DNA of 64,000 nucleotides from Chryseobacterium arthrosphaerae (GCF_001684965.1 NZ_MAYG01000012.1:1-64000), one strand, 5' to 3'; shown: positions 1 through 8,182, numbered from the stretch's first letter. Made by a program: numbers and translations. The notes: generated from the letters alone by a model not told the origin.

Positions 1-54
1 CCGCTTTTTAACGTAGCAATCTTTTCTGTCAGTGTCGCTCCGTATTTGCGAGTG

Positions 55-85
55 CAAAAGTAAAACTTTATTTTGATTTGACCAA
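55..85 (-). promoter_or_regulatory. Leftward Bacteroidota-type promoter (first of three in tandem)
   Basis: On the minus strand a -7 box TACTTTTG (55-62) lies 20 nt downstream of a TTG at 83-85, matching the TTG-N19-21-TAnnTTTG consensus of Bacteroidota sigma-A promoters. It is the closest of three tandem promoters to the left edge. The transcribed gene is outside the window, so its identity cannot be seen. Confidence 0.6.
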
Positions 86-182
86 ATGTTTCTGAAGAAA
101 ATTTTAAAGTTTTTTAAGTAACCTTAATTCCTTCCTAAACCTCAATCTTTCTACCCCTTCTGCGCTCCCTTAATTGGGACTG

Positions 183-212
183 CAAAGATACAAACTTTAT
201 TTTAACCCGCAA
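183..212 (-). promoter_or_regulatory. Leftward Bacteroidota-type promoter (second of three)
   Basis: Minus-strand -7 box TATCTTTG at 183-190 with TTG at 210-212, spacer 19 nt. The predicted transcript begins with a GTCCC-AATTAA-GGGAG mini-hairpin followed by AGCGCAGAAG. A similar GCGCAGAAG string follows the third promoter, so the units look duplicated. Confidence 0.6.
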
Positions 213-331
213 CTTTTATCTGATAAAAATTAAAAGTTTTTTTTTCGTCTGACTCTCTTGAAAAGTATATCGTTTTTGCTTATCTAAAAGCTCTTCTGCG
301 CTTACTGAATGTCTTTCGTTTTTCAGTGGGG

Positions 332-363
332 CAAAGATAGCAACTTATAATAAAGCAAAACAA
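332..363 (-). promoter_or_regulatory. Leftward Bacteroidota-type promoter (third of three)
   Basis: Minus-strand -7 box TATCTTTG at 332-339 with TTG at 361-363 (spacer 21 nt). The start of the predicted transcript again contains AGCGCAGAAG. Three closely spaced strong promoters pointing the same way suggest a highly expressed stable-RNA or ribosomal operon to the left. That is inference from promoter architecture only. Confidence 0.55.
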
Positions 364-454
364 GTTTATTTAACATAAATTTCATATTCCGGTAAGTTTT
401 TTCGCTAAACGGCTGACAGGGAGGTAGAAAAATTTTAAACAAATGTTTGAGGAA

Positions 455-476
455 GGGGTGGGAGGGTGAGAGAGGG
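455..476 (+). other. Canonical G-quadruplex motif
   Basis: Four G-runs (GGGG, GGG, GGG, GGG) are separated by loops of 1, 1 and 7 nt inside a purine-only stretch (about 450-500). Such a motif is rare in this AT-rich sequence. It sits just upstream of the three leftward promoters. No function can be assigned from sequence alone. Confidence 0.6.
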
Positions 477-670
477 AGAGAGTTGGAGGGGAATAAGGGA
501 CTGAAGTGGTATATAAGATGAGTAATTAGTAATGGGTAATGGGTAATGAGAGATAACTGCGGAAGTTCTTTTTATATTATACTAGTTTTTGGTTATGTGA
601 AAAATGGGTTAGGGTGCCTGCGGTATGACAAAGGGAGTGGATATACTTTGCGTGTGGTGATTTGTGTTTC

Positions 671-730
671 TAAGTTTGGGCTAAAGCCAATGGAATTTAT
701 TCTTTTTGATGAGAACGGGCTAAAGCCCGT
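671..730 (-). repeat. REP-like palindromic repeat, copy A
   Basis: Read on the minus strand, it has a perfect palindrome ACGGGCTTTAGCCCGT, a spacer of about 30 nt, then a second partial palindrome GGCTTTAGCC and AAACTTA. A second copy in opposite orientation is at 58208-58265, differing by only a few substitutions and a 2-nt gap. The two-palindrome layout resembles REP/BIME elements that are usually mobilised by RAYT transposases. No such transposase is in this window. Confidence 0.8.
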
Positions 731-751
731 TCCTATTGAATATTGTACACC

Positions 752-800
752 TTATTACTTATTACTTATTACTTATTACTTATTACTTATTACTTATGAC
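752..800 (+). repeat. Heptamer tandem repeat (TTATTAC)
   Basis: Six perfect TTATTAC units are followed by a seventh with one change (TTATGAC). A loosely complementary run of GGGTAAT units occurs at about 527-548. The repeat falls in non-coding DNA; the open reading frame across it (546-848) has no protein-like features. Confidence 0.85.
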
Positions 801-930
801 AACGCCTCCTCCCCTAGCCCTGATAGAAACGGTTACCCCACAGCATAGGCTGGAAAGCTGCCGGATTGATGCCTGGAAGCGAAAGGCGTGAGGAGTATGA
901 GTGGATAGCAGGATGAAGCTCCTGAAAAAT
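801..930 (+). ncRNA. Candidate structured RNA element of the Flavobacteria-repeat kind
   Basis: The segment has the string CTAGCCCTGATAGAAACGG at 814-832 and, about 70 nt later, GAGTGGATAGCAGGA followed by a short hairpin CAGGA-TGAAGC-TCCTG at 909-924. Internal complementary pieces (ACGCC at 802 with GGCGT at 885) allow a larger fold. From memory this layout resembles a motif repeated in intergenic DNA of Flavobacteria, possibly the Rfam family flavo-1. I could not verify this, and the strand is assumed from that resemblance. Confidence 0.4.
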
Positions 931-1024
931 GCGATACTATATAATAATATATATGAAGTGAAAAATTGATCGGAAAAGACTAATCTACCTTACCGTATAG
1001 TATGGAGAAAATTCTTTGAAACCA

Positions 1025-2071
1025 TCAATCAAATAATCTTAATTGCTGATCTTTGGTTCCGGTGAAGTTTACAGTGGAAAGTTTAGGGAATTCTTTGCCG
1101 TCAAAAAACTTCTTTCTTCCTATTTTAAAGGTGGTGTGAATCATGTCTGCAATATTACCCTCCCCTCTCTGTCTTTCGAAATATCTTTTGTCACCAAGTT
1201 TTCCTCCACGCATCGAGCGGATCAGGTTCAGTACTTTTTGTGCCCGGTCCGGGAAATGCGCTTCGATCCAATTAACAAAAACCGGCTCAACAGTGTCATT
1301 TAACCGCACAAGTGTATATCCAAATCCTAAAGCACCTGCATCTGATATAGATTTCAGGATATTTAAAGGTTCATCACTGTTCAATCCCGGAATAATAGGG
1401 GCCACCATAACATGAACTGGAATTTTATTTTCAGAGAGCATTTCAATGGCTTTTAATTTATTTGGAGCTGAACTCGTTCTCGGCTCCATTTTGCGTCTCA
1501 ATTCTTCATTGATGGTTGGGATACTAAGGGAAACAGAGACAAGATTCTGCTCTGCCATTGGCTTTAAGATATCAAGGTCTCTCAATACCAATGCATTTTT
1601 TGTCAGAATATTGACAGGGTGCCGGTAATCAAGACAAACCTGCAGGAGTTTTCTGGTAATTTCAAATTGCCTTTCAGCGGGCTGATAGCAGTCTGTATTT
1701 CCGGATAATAAGATAGGAGCTGCTTTATACCCTCTTTTCTGAAAAAATTTCTCCAGAAGTTCTGGCGCATTTTTCTTTACCATGATCTTTCTTTCGAAAT
1801 CAATTCCGGCGCTATAGCCCCAATATTCATGAGTAGGTCTTGCAAAACAATAGGAACATCCATGCTCACATCCCTGGTAGGGATTCATTGAATATTCCAT
1901 CGGAAGATCTTCGCTTTTTACCTGATTGACAATAGTTTTAGGAAATACTTCGGTAAAAGAGGTTTTCACGGTTTCGAAATCTTCATCTTCAGGCTCATAG
2001 GTATACCTGTCGAAACGGTTGATAACATTTCGCTGCGCTCCCTGACCTTTTATGAAATTTTCGTTTTGCAT
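1025..2071 (-). CDS. PA0069-family radical SAM protein
   Basis: This 348-aa protein carries the cluster-binding motif C68-x3-C72-x2-C75 in the context NPYQGCEHGCSYC. It ligates a 4Fe-4S cluster, so S-adenosylmethionine-based radical chemistry is expected. The downstream pattern (SPTHEYWGYSAG-like region, LSGNTDCYQP, NILTKNALVLRD) is typical of the PA0069/Rv2578c subgroup, distantly related to spore photoproduct lyase. The substrate of the subgroup is not established as far as I know. The length is normal for the family and the ATG at 2071 gives a full N-terminus. It is a leftward gene; the next gene upstream, at 2193-2387, is separated by a terminator-like hairpin, so it is probably monocistronic. 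Confidence 0.9.
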   Translation of the reverse strand: MQNENFIKGQGAQRNVINRFDRYTYEPEDEDFETVKTSFTEVFPKTIVNQVKSEDLPMEYSMNPYQGCEHGCSYCFARPTHEYWGYSAGIDFERKIMVKKNAPELLEKFFQKRGYKAAPILLSGNTDCYQPAERQFEITRKLLQVCLDYRHPVNILTKNALVLRDLDILKPMAEQNLVSVSLSIPTINEELRRKMEPRTSSAPNKLKAIEMLSENKIPVHVMVAPIIPGLNSDEPLNILKSISDAGALGFGYTLVRLNDTVEPVFVNWIEAHFPDRAQKVLNLIRSMRGGKLGDKRYFERQRGEGNIADMIHTTFKIGRKKFFDGKEFPKLSTVNFTGTKDQQLRLFD

Positions 2072-2140
2072 TCCGTTGTAAAATTAGAATGGAATTTTTA
2101 TATAATCATGAGTTTTAACATTAAAAGTTTTCCACAAAAA

Positions 2141-2168
2141 AATCCAACACCTTCAAAAGTGTTGGATT
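2141..2168 (-). terminator. Rho-independent terminator of the 64-aa gene
   Basis: Perfect 10-bp stem AATCCAACAC/GTGTTGGATT with an 8-nt loop. On the minus strand it is followed by a run of seven T (2134-2140). It lies 24 nt after the stop of the leftward gene 2193-2387. Confidence 0.85.
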
Positions 2169-2192
2169 AAACATAATTAATATATTTTTTTA

Positions 2193-2387
2193 CTACTTCA
2201 GCGCATAAAACTCAACTCCGTGATTTTCGTCGTCGAGATTCTTTTCATCAAAGTGTCTGTGATAATCCGAATAGGTATCACTATATTTTTTATCTTTTTT
2301 AGTCAATATTTTTTTGATGCTGATTAAACTTAATACTGCCAAAAGACCAACTCCCCCTGCCAGTAAAACTCCAACTTCTTTTTTCAT
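2193..2387 (-). CDS. Small single-TM hypothetical protein (64 aa)
   Basis: I do not recognise a named family. The protein starts MKKEVG, has one Gly/Leu-rich hydrophobic segment at about residues 5-24, then a Lys-rich stretch and an acidic, Asp/Tyr/His-rich tail of about 35 residues. The layout fits a small inner-membrane protein with a cytoplasmic tail. Coding status is supported by a plausible start, normal codon use and a clear terminator immediately downstream. It is divergent from 2562-2912, with about 170 bp of shared upstream DNA. Confidence 0.65.
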   Translation of the reverse strand: MKKEVGVLLAGGVGLLAVLSLISIKKILTKKDKKYSDTYSDYHRHFDEKNLDDENHGVEFYALK

Positions 2388-2561
2388 ATTTTCTTTGATT
2401 TATTGTTATTACCATTGCAAAAAGTATACCTATTTAATTTTTTCGAATTATAAATTTTGTTAACATTAAACTTTATTTTTAGGAAAATTATAATCCACTA
2501 TTTTTCTTATCTTTAGAAATGCAATGGTTTAATTATTGTACTAAACAGGAAAAATAGCATT

Positions 2562-2912
2562 ATGGAAAATCCAGAAAACATCGACAGAATGACGACTTTA
2601 AGCCAAGTGATGAAAACGCTTTCTGAAAGAGGAATACACCGGGAATTCAGAATGAATGAAAGCTGTGAGATGAAGCTTGAAAATTCTGATAAAGTATATC
2701 AGCCTTCCGAACTGACAATATTAAAAACATACCGTTTTGAAGGAGACAGTAACCCGGATGACAATGCGGTACTCTATGTGGTAAAAGATGACACAGGAAA
2801 TAAAGGGATGATTATAGATTCTTACGGTGCCGACAGCAATTATCCAGGACAGGAATTTGATGAATTCCTCAGAAAAATCACCATTCTGGAAAGTGATGAA
2901 TTCAATTTCTAA
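2562..2912 (+). CDS. Conserved Bacteroidota protein often labelled phosphoribosylpyrophosphate synthetase
   Basis: 116 aa. The segment TYRFEGDSNPDDNAVLYVV followed by GMIIDSYGAD is characteristic of a small conserved Bacteroidota family (roughly 100 aa, TLSEAM...YTEDFN... YRFEGDSDPDD in relatives). Databases frequently name it phosphoribosylpyrophosphate synthetase, but the protein is far too short for that enzyme and has none of its PRPP loop motifs, so I treat that name as a misannotation. The N-terminal half (TTLSQVMKTLSERGIHREF) fits the family. Function unknown; soluble, no signal peptide. It stands alone and converges with the AsmA-like gene at a nested inverted repeat. Confidence 0.75.
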   Translation: MENPENIDRMTTLSQVMKTLSERGIHREFRMNESCEMKLENSDKVYQPSELTILKTYRFEGDSNPDDNAVLYVVKDDTGNKGMIIDSYGADSNYPGQEFDEFLRKITILESDEFNF

Positions 2913-2933
2913 GATGGACAAAGCTCTACATTA

Positions 2934-3029
2934 TTTTTTAAACCATTGAGATGATTTCATGTAAAATATTAAAGACAGCCTCAATAAACCGTCTTTAATT
3001 CCTCTGAATATTTTCAATGGTTTAAAAAA
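2934..3029. terminator. Nested inverted repeat, probable bidirectional terminator
   Basis: A perfect 16-bp inverted repeat, TTTTTTAAACCATTGA at 2934-2949 and its complement at 3014-3029, encloses a second hairpin (ATTAAAGAC/GTCTTTAAT, 2968-2999). It fills the gap between two convergent genes, with the right arm ending next to the stop codon of the leftward gene at 3031. The A- and T-tracts in the arms can serve as U-tracts in both directions. Confidence 0.75.
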
Positions 3030-3030
3030 A

Positions 3031-5679
3031 TTATTCTTCTGAATGATCTTTCTTTTTAAATATCTTTTTCAGAAAACCTTTCTTTTCTTTTTTCTCTTCT
3101 TCCGGCTTAGGGGCGGTTTTGTTTTTAATTTCCTGTTTTATTTCCTTCACAGATTGCTTCATGTCTTTTACGGAAGAAACCGCATTTTTCACTTTTGCTT
3201 CGGTTTTCTCTACATTTTTACCAATCAGGGTCTTTTTCAACCCCTGTTCAATGCCTTTCCAGAAAAGGTTGAAGAATGATTTCGTAGGATCACGTTCTAC
3301 ATTTTCTACCGTCACCGATTCCGGGAAACTTCCGGAGTCTGATTTAATAAAAACATTAGCAACAGCGGTCAGGAAACCTTTTTTTTCATGATTATCCTTA
3401 TCTAAAACCGCAATTTTCAGATCTTTATGCTTCAGATTGAATGTTCCATGCAGACCTGCAGGATTTCCTTTAAAGTTGAAAAGCATCTCCTGAATTGTTC
3501 CCGCTGTAGCTGTCACATGAAGATAAGGCCGGATAAACGGATTGATTCCACTGGCAGGAAGACCGGTTGTTTTACCTGAAATCGCAAACGCATCGTTCTG
3601 ATCAGCTACATCAAAGTTCCAGCTGACAGATAGCGGTGACTGATTCATAAATGAGCAGTTGATCTTAATATCTACTCTTGTAGGCTTCCCTTTTATTTTG
3701 GCGGAATTCAGGTTCCTTACATTCATATTAAAGTTCCCGAACGTCAGCTTTCCTGGCCCCATACTTTCAGGGGTATCTTCTTCGTATACCAGAACGGAAT
3801 TTTTCAGATCCAGATGGTCAACCGTCATCGGGATTTTGATGGAACGGAGCATTTTTGAATAAAGGGCCTTTATTTTGGGATCATCTTTCGGAATTTTACT
3901 CCTGAAAATATTGGCATCTGCAGCCTGTATGACTACATGGGAAGCATTGATCGATTTATTTTGAGAAAACAGGTCCCAGCTCCCTTCTGCTGTTATTTGT
4001 CCGGCCTTCAAATCGTACAGATCCCTTTCCACGGGTATCATTCTGATAAACTGGGCTCTCGAAACGAGAGGCTTCATCGCAAAGTTATTGATCTGAATTT
4101 TATTTTTATTCAGTTTCAGAAGGCCAAGACTGAGATTATAAAACTGCGTTTTGTAGGCAAGGTTCCTGGTCGTCAGGAAGTAGTCTTTCACGGTAAAAGA
4201 AAGTCCCTGGTTATCAGGCTTGGGAGAGAGCTCAATATTGTTGACCGTAGCATTCAGGTCATGAAAGGCCAGCGGTTCTTTTCCTTTATCATATATTATA
4301 TTGGAATTTTTCAGAGAGACTTTACGTACTATAACAGATTGTATGATGTCGGGGCCGGATTTTTTAACAGGCTTATTTTCCCCGCCTTTGATGGTTCCGT
4401 TTGCATTTTCTATAAGAACGTCTTTGAAATCCAGCACAAGCTTTTTATCCACAAAATCCAGCTTATTGATATTAAAAGCAATATGACTGGTTTTTAATTC
4501 CATTACAGTCTTTTTCCCTGAGAGATCTCCCGATGTCAATATGACATCTCTGATTTCCCCATTGGAAGGCTTCAGAGCAATACTTCCAATAGTAATATTC
4601 TGATGGTCCGAATACACAATATCTTTTCCGGAAAAGGTGAAGTCTTTATATCCTACAGGAACCACCTGCTCTGAGGTTTCTTTATTGAACAGAAGCTTGT
4701 TGATATTCAGGTTAAGATTTCCGGCCGTTAAAAGCCTGTTGCCATCCGGTTTATTGATCTGAACAACAGCATTGTTAAGCTTTATTTTTTCTAAATTAAC
4801 TTCAAAGTTCGATTTTTTCTCTGTTTTTTTTGCTTTTACTCCCGTATTGTAAACGGTAAGGACAGGATTTTGAAAATCAGCATTCGTAAGAGAGGCTTTA
4901 TTTTTGTTTAAAACCACATCTTTAAATTCCATTGCAGGAATGGTAAACTCAAACAACTGAGTTTTTTTCGGATAGAATTTTTTAAACTGACTGAAAGACA
5001 GGAGCGGAGTCAGCTTAAAATTTTCAACAGACATCTGTCCGTTTTCTGTATTAATAGAACTGATCGTGATCGCATATACCTGATCCGGCCGGAAGAAAAA
5101 GCTTTTTCCCCTGATGCTGTAGCGGTCAAAAACGACAGGCAGTTTATTTTCTACAGATTCTTCCGTCATCTGAAGATTTTCTACAAAGAGATTGAGCTGC
5201 TGAACAGATAAAAACTTCTGTTTCGTATCTCTGAAAATAGCAATAGAACCATCATTGATCCGAATATTCTCAAACAGGAACGGATTCCTTTTTTTACCGG
5301 TTTTACGGTCAACAGGTTTTGCCAGAATGACATTCAGATTGGGCTTTGCCAACAGCAGATCGGAAGAGCTTATTCTTTTATTAAAAATCGCATCATAAAT
5401 TCCAAAACGGCTGATTTTTAAGGTATCAATTGTTCCCTGAAGCCCAATAACATTAGTATTCTGCGGATTTTTGCTGTTTACGGAAATACCTGTTGACAGA
5501 ATATTTCCTGTTCCCAGGTCTACATCCAGTGTCTTGTAGGAAACTTTATAGTCTGTATTCTTTTTAATGTATCCGGGAAGCTGGGTTTTAAGCCAATAGT
5601 TCAGTCCGAAATTTGCTGCAAGAATAATTCCTGCCAGGATTCCGAAACTTATTAATAGTCTTTTTACCCATTTTTTCAT
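3031..5679 (-). CDS. AsmA-like / DUF748-type membrane-anchored protein
   Basis: 882 aa with one N-terminal TM anchor (residues about 7-27) and a very long periplasmic region rich in alternating beta-type segments with recurring motifs of the form LxIxxxxIxNGxIxxxD. This is the pattern of AsmA/DUF748 proteins, which relate to the bridge-like lipid-transfer and outer-membrane-biogenesis proteins (TamB, AsmA, YhdP). A role in envelope lipid homeostasis is therefore likely but inferred. The C-terminus (about residues 815-882) is a Lys/Glu-rich, probably coiled or disordered tail ending in KKDHSEE. It is transcribed leftward, with its own terminator region shared with the convergent gene. Confidence 0.7.
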   Translation of the reverse strand: MKKWVKRLLISFGILAGIILAANFGLNYWLKTQLPGYIKKNTDYKVSYKTLDVDLGTGNILSTGISVNSKNPQNTNVIGLQGTIDTLKISRFGIYDAIFNKRISSSDLLLAKPNLNVILAKPVDRKTGKKRNPFLFENIRINDGSIAIFRDTKQKFLSVQQLNLFVENLQMTEESVENKLPVVFDRYSIRGKSFFFRPDQVYAITISSINTENGQMSVENFKLTPLLSFSQFKKFYPKKTQLFEFTIPAMEFKDVVLNKNKASLTNADFQNPVLTVYNTGVKAKKTEKKSNFEVNLEKIKLNNAVVQINKPDGNRLLTAGNLNLNINKLLFNKETSEQVVPVGYKDFTFSGKDIVYSDHQNITIGSIALKPSNGEIRDVILTSGDLSGKKTVMELKTSHIAFNINKLDFVDKKLVLDFKDVLIENANGTIKGGENKPVKKSGPDIIQSVIVRKVSLKNSNIIYDKGKEPLAFHDLNATVNNIELSPKPDNQGLSFTVKDYFLTTRNLAYKTQFYNLSLGLLKLNKNKIQINNFAMKPLVSRAQFIRMIPVERDLYDLKAGQITAEGSWDLFSQNKSINASHVVIQAADANIFRSKIPKDDPKIKALYSKMLRSIKIPMTVDHLDLKNSVLVYEEDTPESMGPGKLTFGNFNMNVRNLNSAKIKGKPTRVDIKINCSFMNQSPLSVSWNFDVADQNDAFAISGKTTGLPASGINPFIRPYLHVTATAGTIQEMLFNFKGNPAGLHGTFNLKHKDLKIAVLDKDNHEKKGFLTAVANVFIKSDSGSFPESVTVENVERDPTKSFFNLFWKGIEQGLKKTLIGKNVEKTEAKVKNAVSSVKDMKQSVKEIKQEIKNKTAPKPEEEKKEKKGFLKKIFKKKDHSEE

Positions 5680-5751
5680 ATTGTGATTTTTTTAATATAC
5701 TTTAAATATAAGAATTTATAAGAAAGCTGCTATACTGATTAAGAATAAAAA

Positions 5752-5780
5752 AAGAATCAGAGCAATACATTCTGATTCTT
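5752..5780 (-). terminator. Terminator after the DUF2797 gene
   Basis: Stem AAGAATCAGA with TCTGATTCTT around an 8-nt loop. On the minus strand it is followed by TTTTTTTATTC. It lies just past the stop of the leftward gene 5787-6581. Confidence 0.8.
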
Positions 5781-5786
5781 TTCTAT

Positions 5787-6581
5787 TTATTTTATTTCTA
5801 ATTCGATCACATATCCTTCATGCCCTCTTACATTTATGAAATTCCCCCCTTCAAAACCAAGGTATTGTCCTTTGATCCCGGTAAGTCTTCCTGTAAATTC
5901 AGGTTTTTTATCTAATGTAAATGAGGCTACTTTTTCCGGTTTCTCAAAAGGATAATCAAACATCCAAAGCTCTTCTCCTTCACTGTAAAACTTTTGAAAG
6001 TCTTCCGGGAAATATTCTTTGATCTTCTGTCTGAAATCTGCAAGGTCCACCTCTCCCTCGAAATCATCCTGCAACATTTTCCTCCAGTTGGTCTTATCCG
6101 GAAGATGTTCTTTCAACGCCACTTCTATCATCCCTGCTTCATATCGGTTTTCCGTTCTTGCAATAGGTAAGGCAAAAGTAGCTCCCTGATCAATCCATCT
6201 GGTAGGAATCTGTGTATTTCTGGTAACCCCTACTTTCACATCTCCGGTATAGGAAAGATATACGGTGTGCGGCTGAAGCTGTATTTCTTTTTCTACTTCC
6301 AGATCCCGCTCGGCAACTCCCAGATGCGCTGTAGAAAGCTCAGGGCGGATAATGGTATCACTGGCATACGGGCTTTCAAAAAAACAGTTCTTGCAGAATC
6401 CCATTCTGTAGATTGGTTTATTTTCACCACAGTTTACACATTGAAATCCAACATGCTTTATGCTTAGCTCCTTTCCAAACAACTCATTCATATGAATAAG
6501 GTCTCCTGAAAGATTAAGGTAGTATTGGATTGGCTTGTCATCGTAGCTCGTCATTTTTAAAATTTGCCCTTGAAACTGCAT
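5787..6581 (-). CDS. DUF2797 domain-containing protein
   Basis: 264 aa. A zinc-ribbon-like set C48-x2-C51-x11-C63-x2-C66 (QCVNCGENKPIYRMGFCKNC) is followed by the HTVYLSYTGDVKVGVTR and RWIDQGAT segments that define DUF2797. The last part resembles a GIY-YIG-type fold in its motif order (TVYLSYTG...KVGVT), which I note as inference. Function is not known. It is a soluble, single gene, leftward and divergent from the epimerase gene. The ATG at 6581 is the only good start. Confidence 0.85.
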   Translation of the reverse strand: MQFQGQILKMTSYDDKPIQYYLNLSGDLIHMNELFGKELSIKHVGFQCVNCGENKPIYRMGFCKNCFFESPYASDTIIRPELSTAHLGVAERDLEVEKEIQLQPHTVYLSYTGDVKVGVTRNTQIPTRWIDQGATFALPIARTENRYEAGMIEVALKEHLPDKTNWRKMLQDDFEGEVDLADFRQKIKEYFPEDFQKFYSEGEELWMFDYPFEKPEKVASFTLDKKPEFTGRLTGIKGQYLGFEGGNFINVRGHEGYVIELEIK

Positions 6582-6642
6582 ATTGTATTTATATTACTTT
6601 TTTTAAGTAAATTTAATGATTATATTTTCAAAAAGTAAAATT

Positions 6643-6650
6643 TATATTTG
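6643..6650 (+). promoter_or_regulatory. -7 promoter box of the epimerase gene
   Basis: TATATTTG matches TAnnTTTG and lies 19 nt before the ATG at 6670. Transcription from here would start after the alternative upstream ATG at 6616, which therefore cannot be the real start. Confidence 0.7.
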
Positions 6651-6669
6651 CACTCATAAAAAATCACAG

Positions 6670-7698
6670 ATGACTTACCTTGTAACAGGAGGCAGCGGGT
6701 TCATTGGTTCACATTTAATTGAGCAATTATTAAGAAATGGACATTCTGTCATAAACATTGACAATTTTGATAGTTTCTACAGCTATCAGGTAAAAATTAA
6801 AAATACTTTAGAGTCAATCGGTGAAATTCCGAATTTTGAATTCTCTGACAAAGAGACAGATATTCAGCACTTAATTTCCCTCACTAAGTCTGATCAATAT
6901 TCTCTTTATTATCAGGATATCCGGGACCTAAAAGGACTTGAAACGATCTTTAAAAACCATTCCATTGACATGGTCATTCACCTGGCTGCCCTTGCAGGAG
7001 TACGCCCTTCTATTGAAAGGCCTTTAGAATATGAAGAAGTGAATGTGAGAGGCACCATGAATCTCTGGGAACTATGCAAAGAATTCAATATCAGAAAATT
7101 CATTTGTGCTTCCTCTTCAAGTGTTTACGGGAACAATGAAAAAATCCCCTTTGCCGAAACGGACAATGTAGACAATCCCATCTCTCCTTATGCCGCTACC
7201 AAGAAAAGCGGAGAAATACTCGGGCATGTTTATCATAACCTATACCATATAGATATGATACAGCTCAGGTTCTTTACAGTCTATGGTCCGAGACAAAGAC
7301 CGGATCTTGCCATACACAAATTCACCCGCCTTATTTCAGAAGGAACGGAAATCCCTTTCTACGGCGACGGAAACACAGCCAGGGATTATACCTATATAGA
7401 TGATATTATTGACGGGATCCTGAAATCAATCCTTTATCTGGAGAACCATTCCGGGGTTTATGAAATTCTCAATCTTGGTGAAAACCAAGTTGTGCCTTTA
7501 TCTGAGATGGTCACTACCATAGAAAATGCCCTTGGAAAATCTGCCACGAAAAAAATTCTGCCAATGCAGCCGGGAGATGTCACAAAAACCAATGCAGATA
7601 TCACAAAAGCAAAGACTTTAATAGGGTATCAACCCGCGACAGACTTCCAAAATGGCATAAAAAAATTTGTGGAATGGTTTTTGAGAAAACGACATTAA
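6670..7698 (+). CDS. NAD-dependent nucleotide-sugar epimerase (UDP-glucuronate 4-epimerase-like)
   Basis: 342 aa short-chain dehydrogenase of the extended type. The N-terminus has the dinucleotide-binding TGGSGFIGSH (residues 6-15). The catalytic Ser region is ASSSSVYG and the Tyr-Lys pair is in SPYAATKKSGE. The FFTVYGPRQRPDLA and DGNTARDYTYIDDI segments are those of UDP-glucuronate/UDP-galacturonate 4-epimerases (CapI/LpsL group) and related GDP-mannose dehydratases, so the substrate is a UDP-sugar for surface polysaccharide, exact sugar uncertain. I chose ATG 6670 because the glycine motif then sits at the normal distance from the start and a promoter box covers the region before it. No polysaccharide cluster is adjacent. 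Confidence 0.88.
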   Translation: MTYLVTGGSGFIGSHLIEQLLRNGHSVINIDNFDSFYSYQVKIKNTLESIGEIPNFEFSDKETDIQHLISLTKSDQYSLYYQDIRDLKGLETIFKNHSIDMVIHLAALAGVRPSIERPLEYEEVNVRGTMNLWELCKEFNIRKFICASSSSVYGNNEKIPFAETDNVDNPISPYAATKKSGEILGHVYHNLYHIDMIQLRFFTVYGPRQRPDLAIHKFTRLISEGTEIPFYGDGNTARDYTYIDDIIDGILKSILYLENHSGVYEILNLGENQVVPLSEMVTTIENALGKSATKKILPMQPGDVTKTNADITKAKTLIGYQPATDFQNGIKKFVEWFLRKRH

Positions 7699-7809
7699 GT
7701 AAATTGCTGACATGGCTGCCATGCAGTTGGTGACAGACATTTACAAGAAAAAATTATAAAAAGAATTGAAAATCAAGTATAAAAAAGTTTATTATACAAC
7801 CTATTTTTA

Positions 7810-7817
7810 TACTTTTG
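7810..7817 (+). promoter_or_regulatory. -7 promoter box of the DUF2795 gene
   Basis: TACTTTTG, 17 nt before the ATG at 7835. The -33 region is AT-rich without a clear TTG at the best distance. Confidence 0.6.
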
Positions 7818-7834
7818 CAAAAAATTAGAAAATT

Positions 7835-8056
7835 ATGTACTGGACATTAGAATTAGCTTCATATCTAAGTGACGCACCTTGGCCAATGACAAAAGCAGAG
7901 CTTATTGACTACGCAATCAGAACTGGTGCACCTATGGAAGTAGTGGAAAACCTTCAGGCAATCGAAGATGAAGGAGAAATTTATGAATCTATTGAGGAAG
8001 TGTGGAGTGACTACCCTACCGATGAGGACTTCCTTTGGAACGAGGACGAATATTAA
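7835..8056 (+). CDS. DUF2795 domain-containing small protein
   Basis: 73 aa, strongly acidic. The sequence MYWTLELASYLSDAPWPMTKAELIDYA is the signature of the small DUF2795 proteins of Bacteroidota, followed by APMEVVENLQAIEDEGEIYESIEEVW. Relatives of the fold are small helical domains; function is unknown. It is preceded by a good promoter and followed by a terminator, so it is a single-gene transcript upstream of secA. Confidence 0.88.
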   Translation: MYWTLELASYLSDAPWPMTKAELIDYAIRTGAPMEVVENLQAIEDEGEIYESIEEVWSDYPTDEDFLWNEDEY

Positions 8057-8067
8057 TAAAGCGATAA

Positions 8068-8096
8068 GCTTTAGGCTGCGTGCTTAGAGCTTTTTT
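8068..8096 (+). terminator. Terminator after the DUF2795 gene
   Basis: Stem GCTTTAGGC/GCTTAGAGC (9 bp with two G-U pairs), 5-nt loop TGCGT, then six T. It lies 12 nt past the stop. Confidence 0.8.
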
Positions 8097-8182
8097 GCCC
8101 TTTTTTATATATTAATTTACACGATAAGCGTGTTATTTAAAACGCTTAAAGCATTTTGCATTAAGCATAAAGCAAAAAATTT

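Noticed and set aside
752..800. CRISPR-like array
   Set aside because: Units are 7 bp and directly adjacent with no spacers; it is a simple tandem repeat.
546..848. 100-aa open reading frame
   Set aside because: It runs through the REP-like palindrome, the TTATTAC heptamers and the candidate RNA element; the protein has no recognisable features and a repeat-derived LLLITYYLLLITY stretch.
7708..7745. Palindrome CATGGCTGCCATG and nearby TGACA repeats after the epimerase gene
   Set aside because: Short palindrome with no T-run and no second copy in the window; I could not link it to a known operator.
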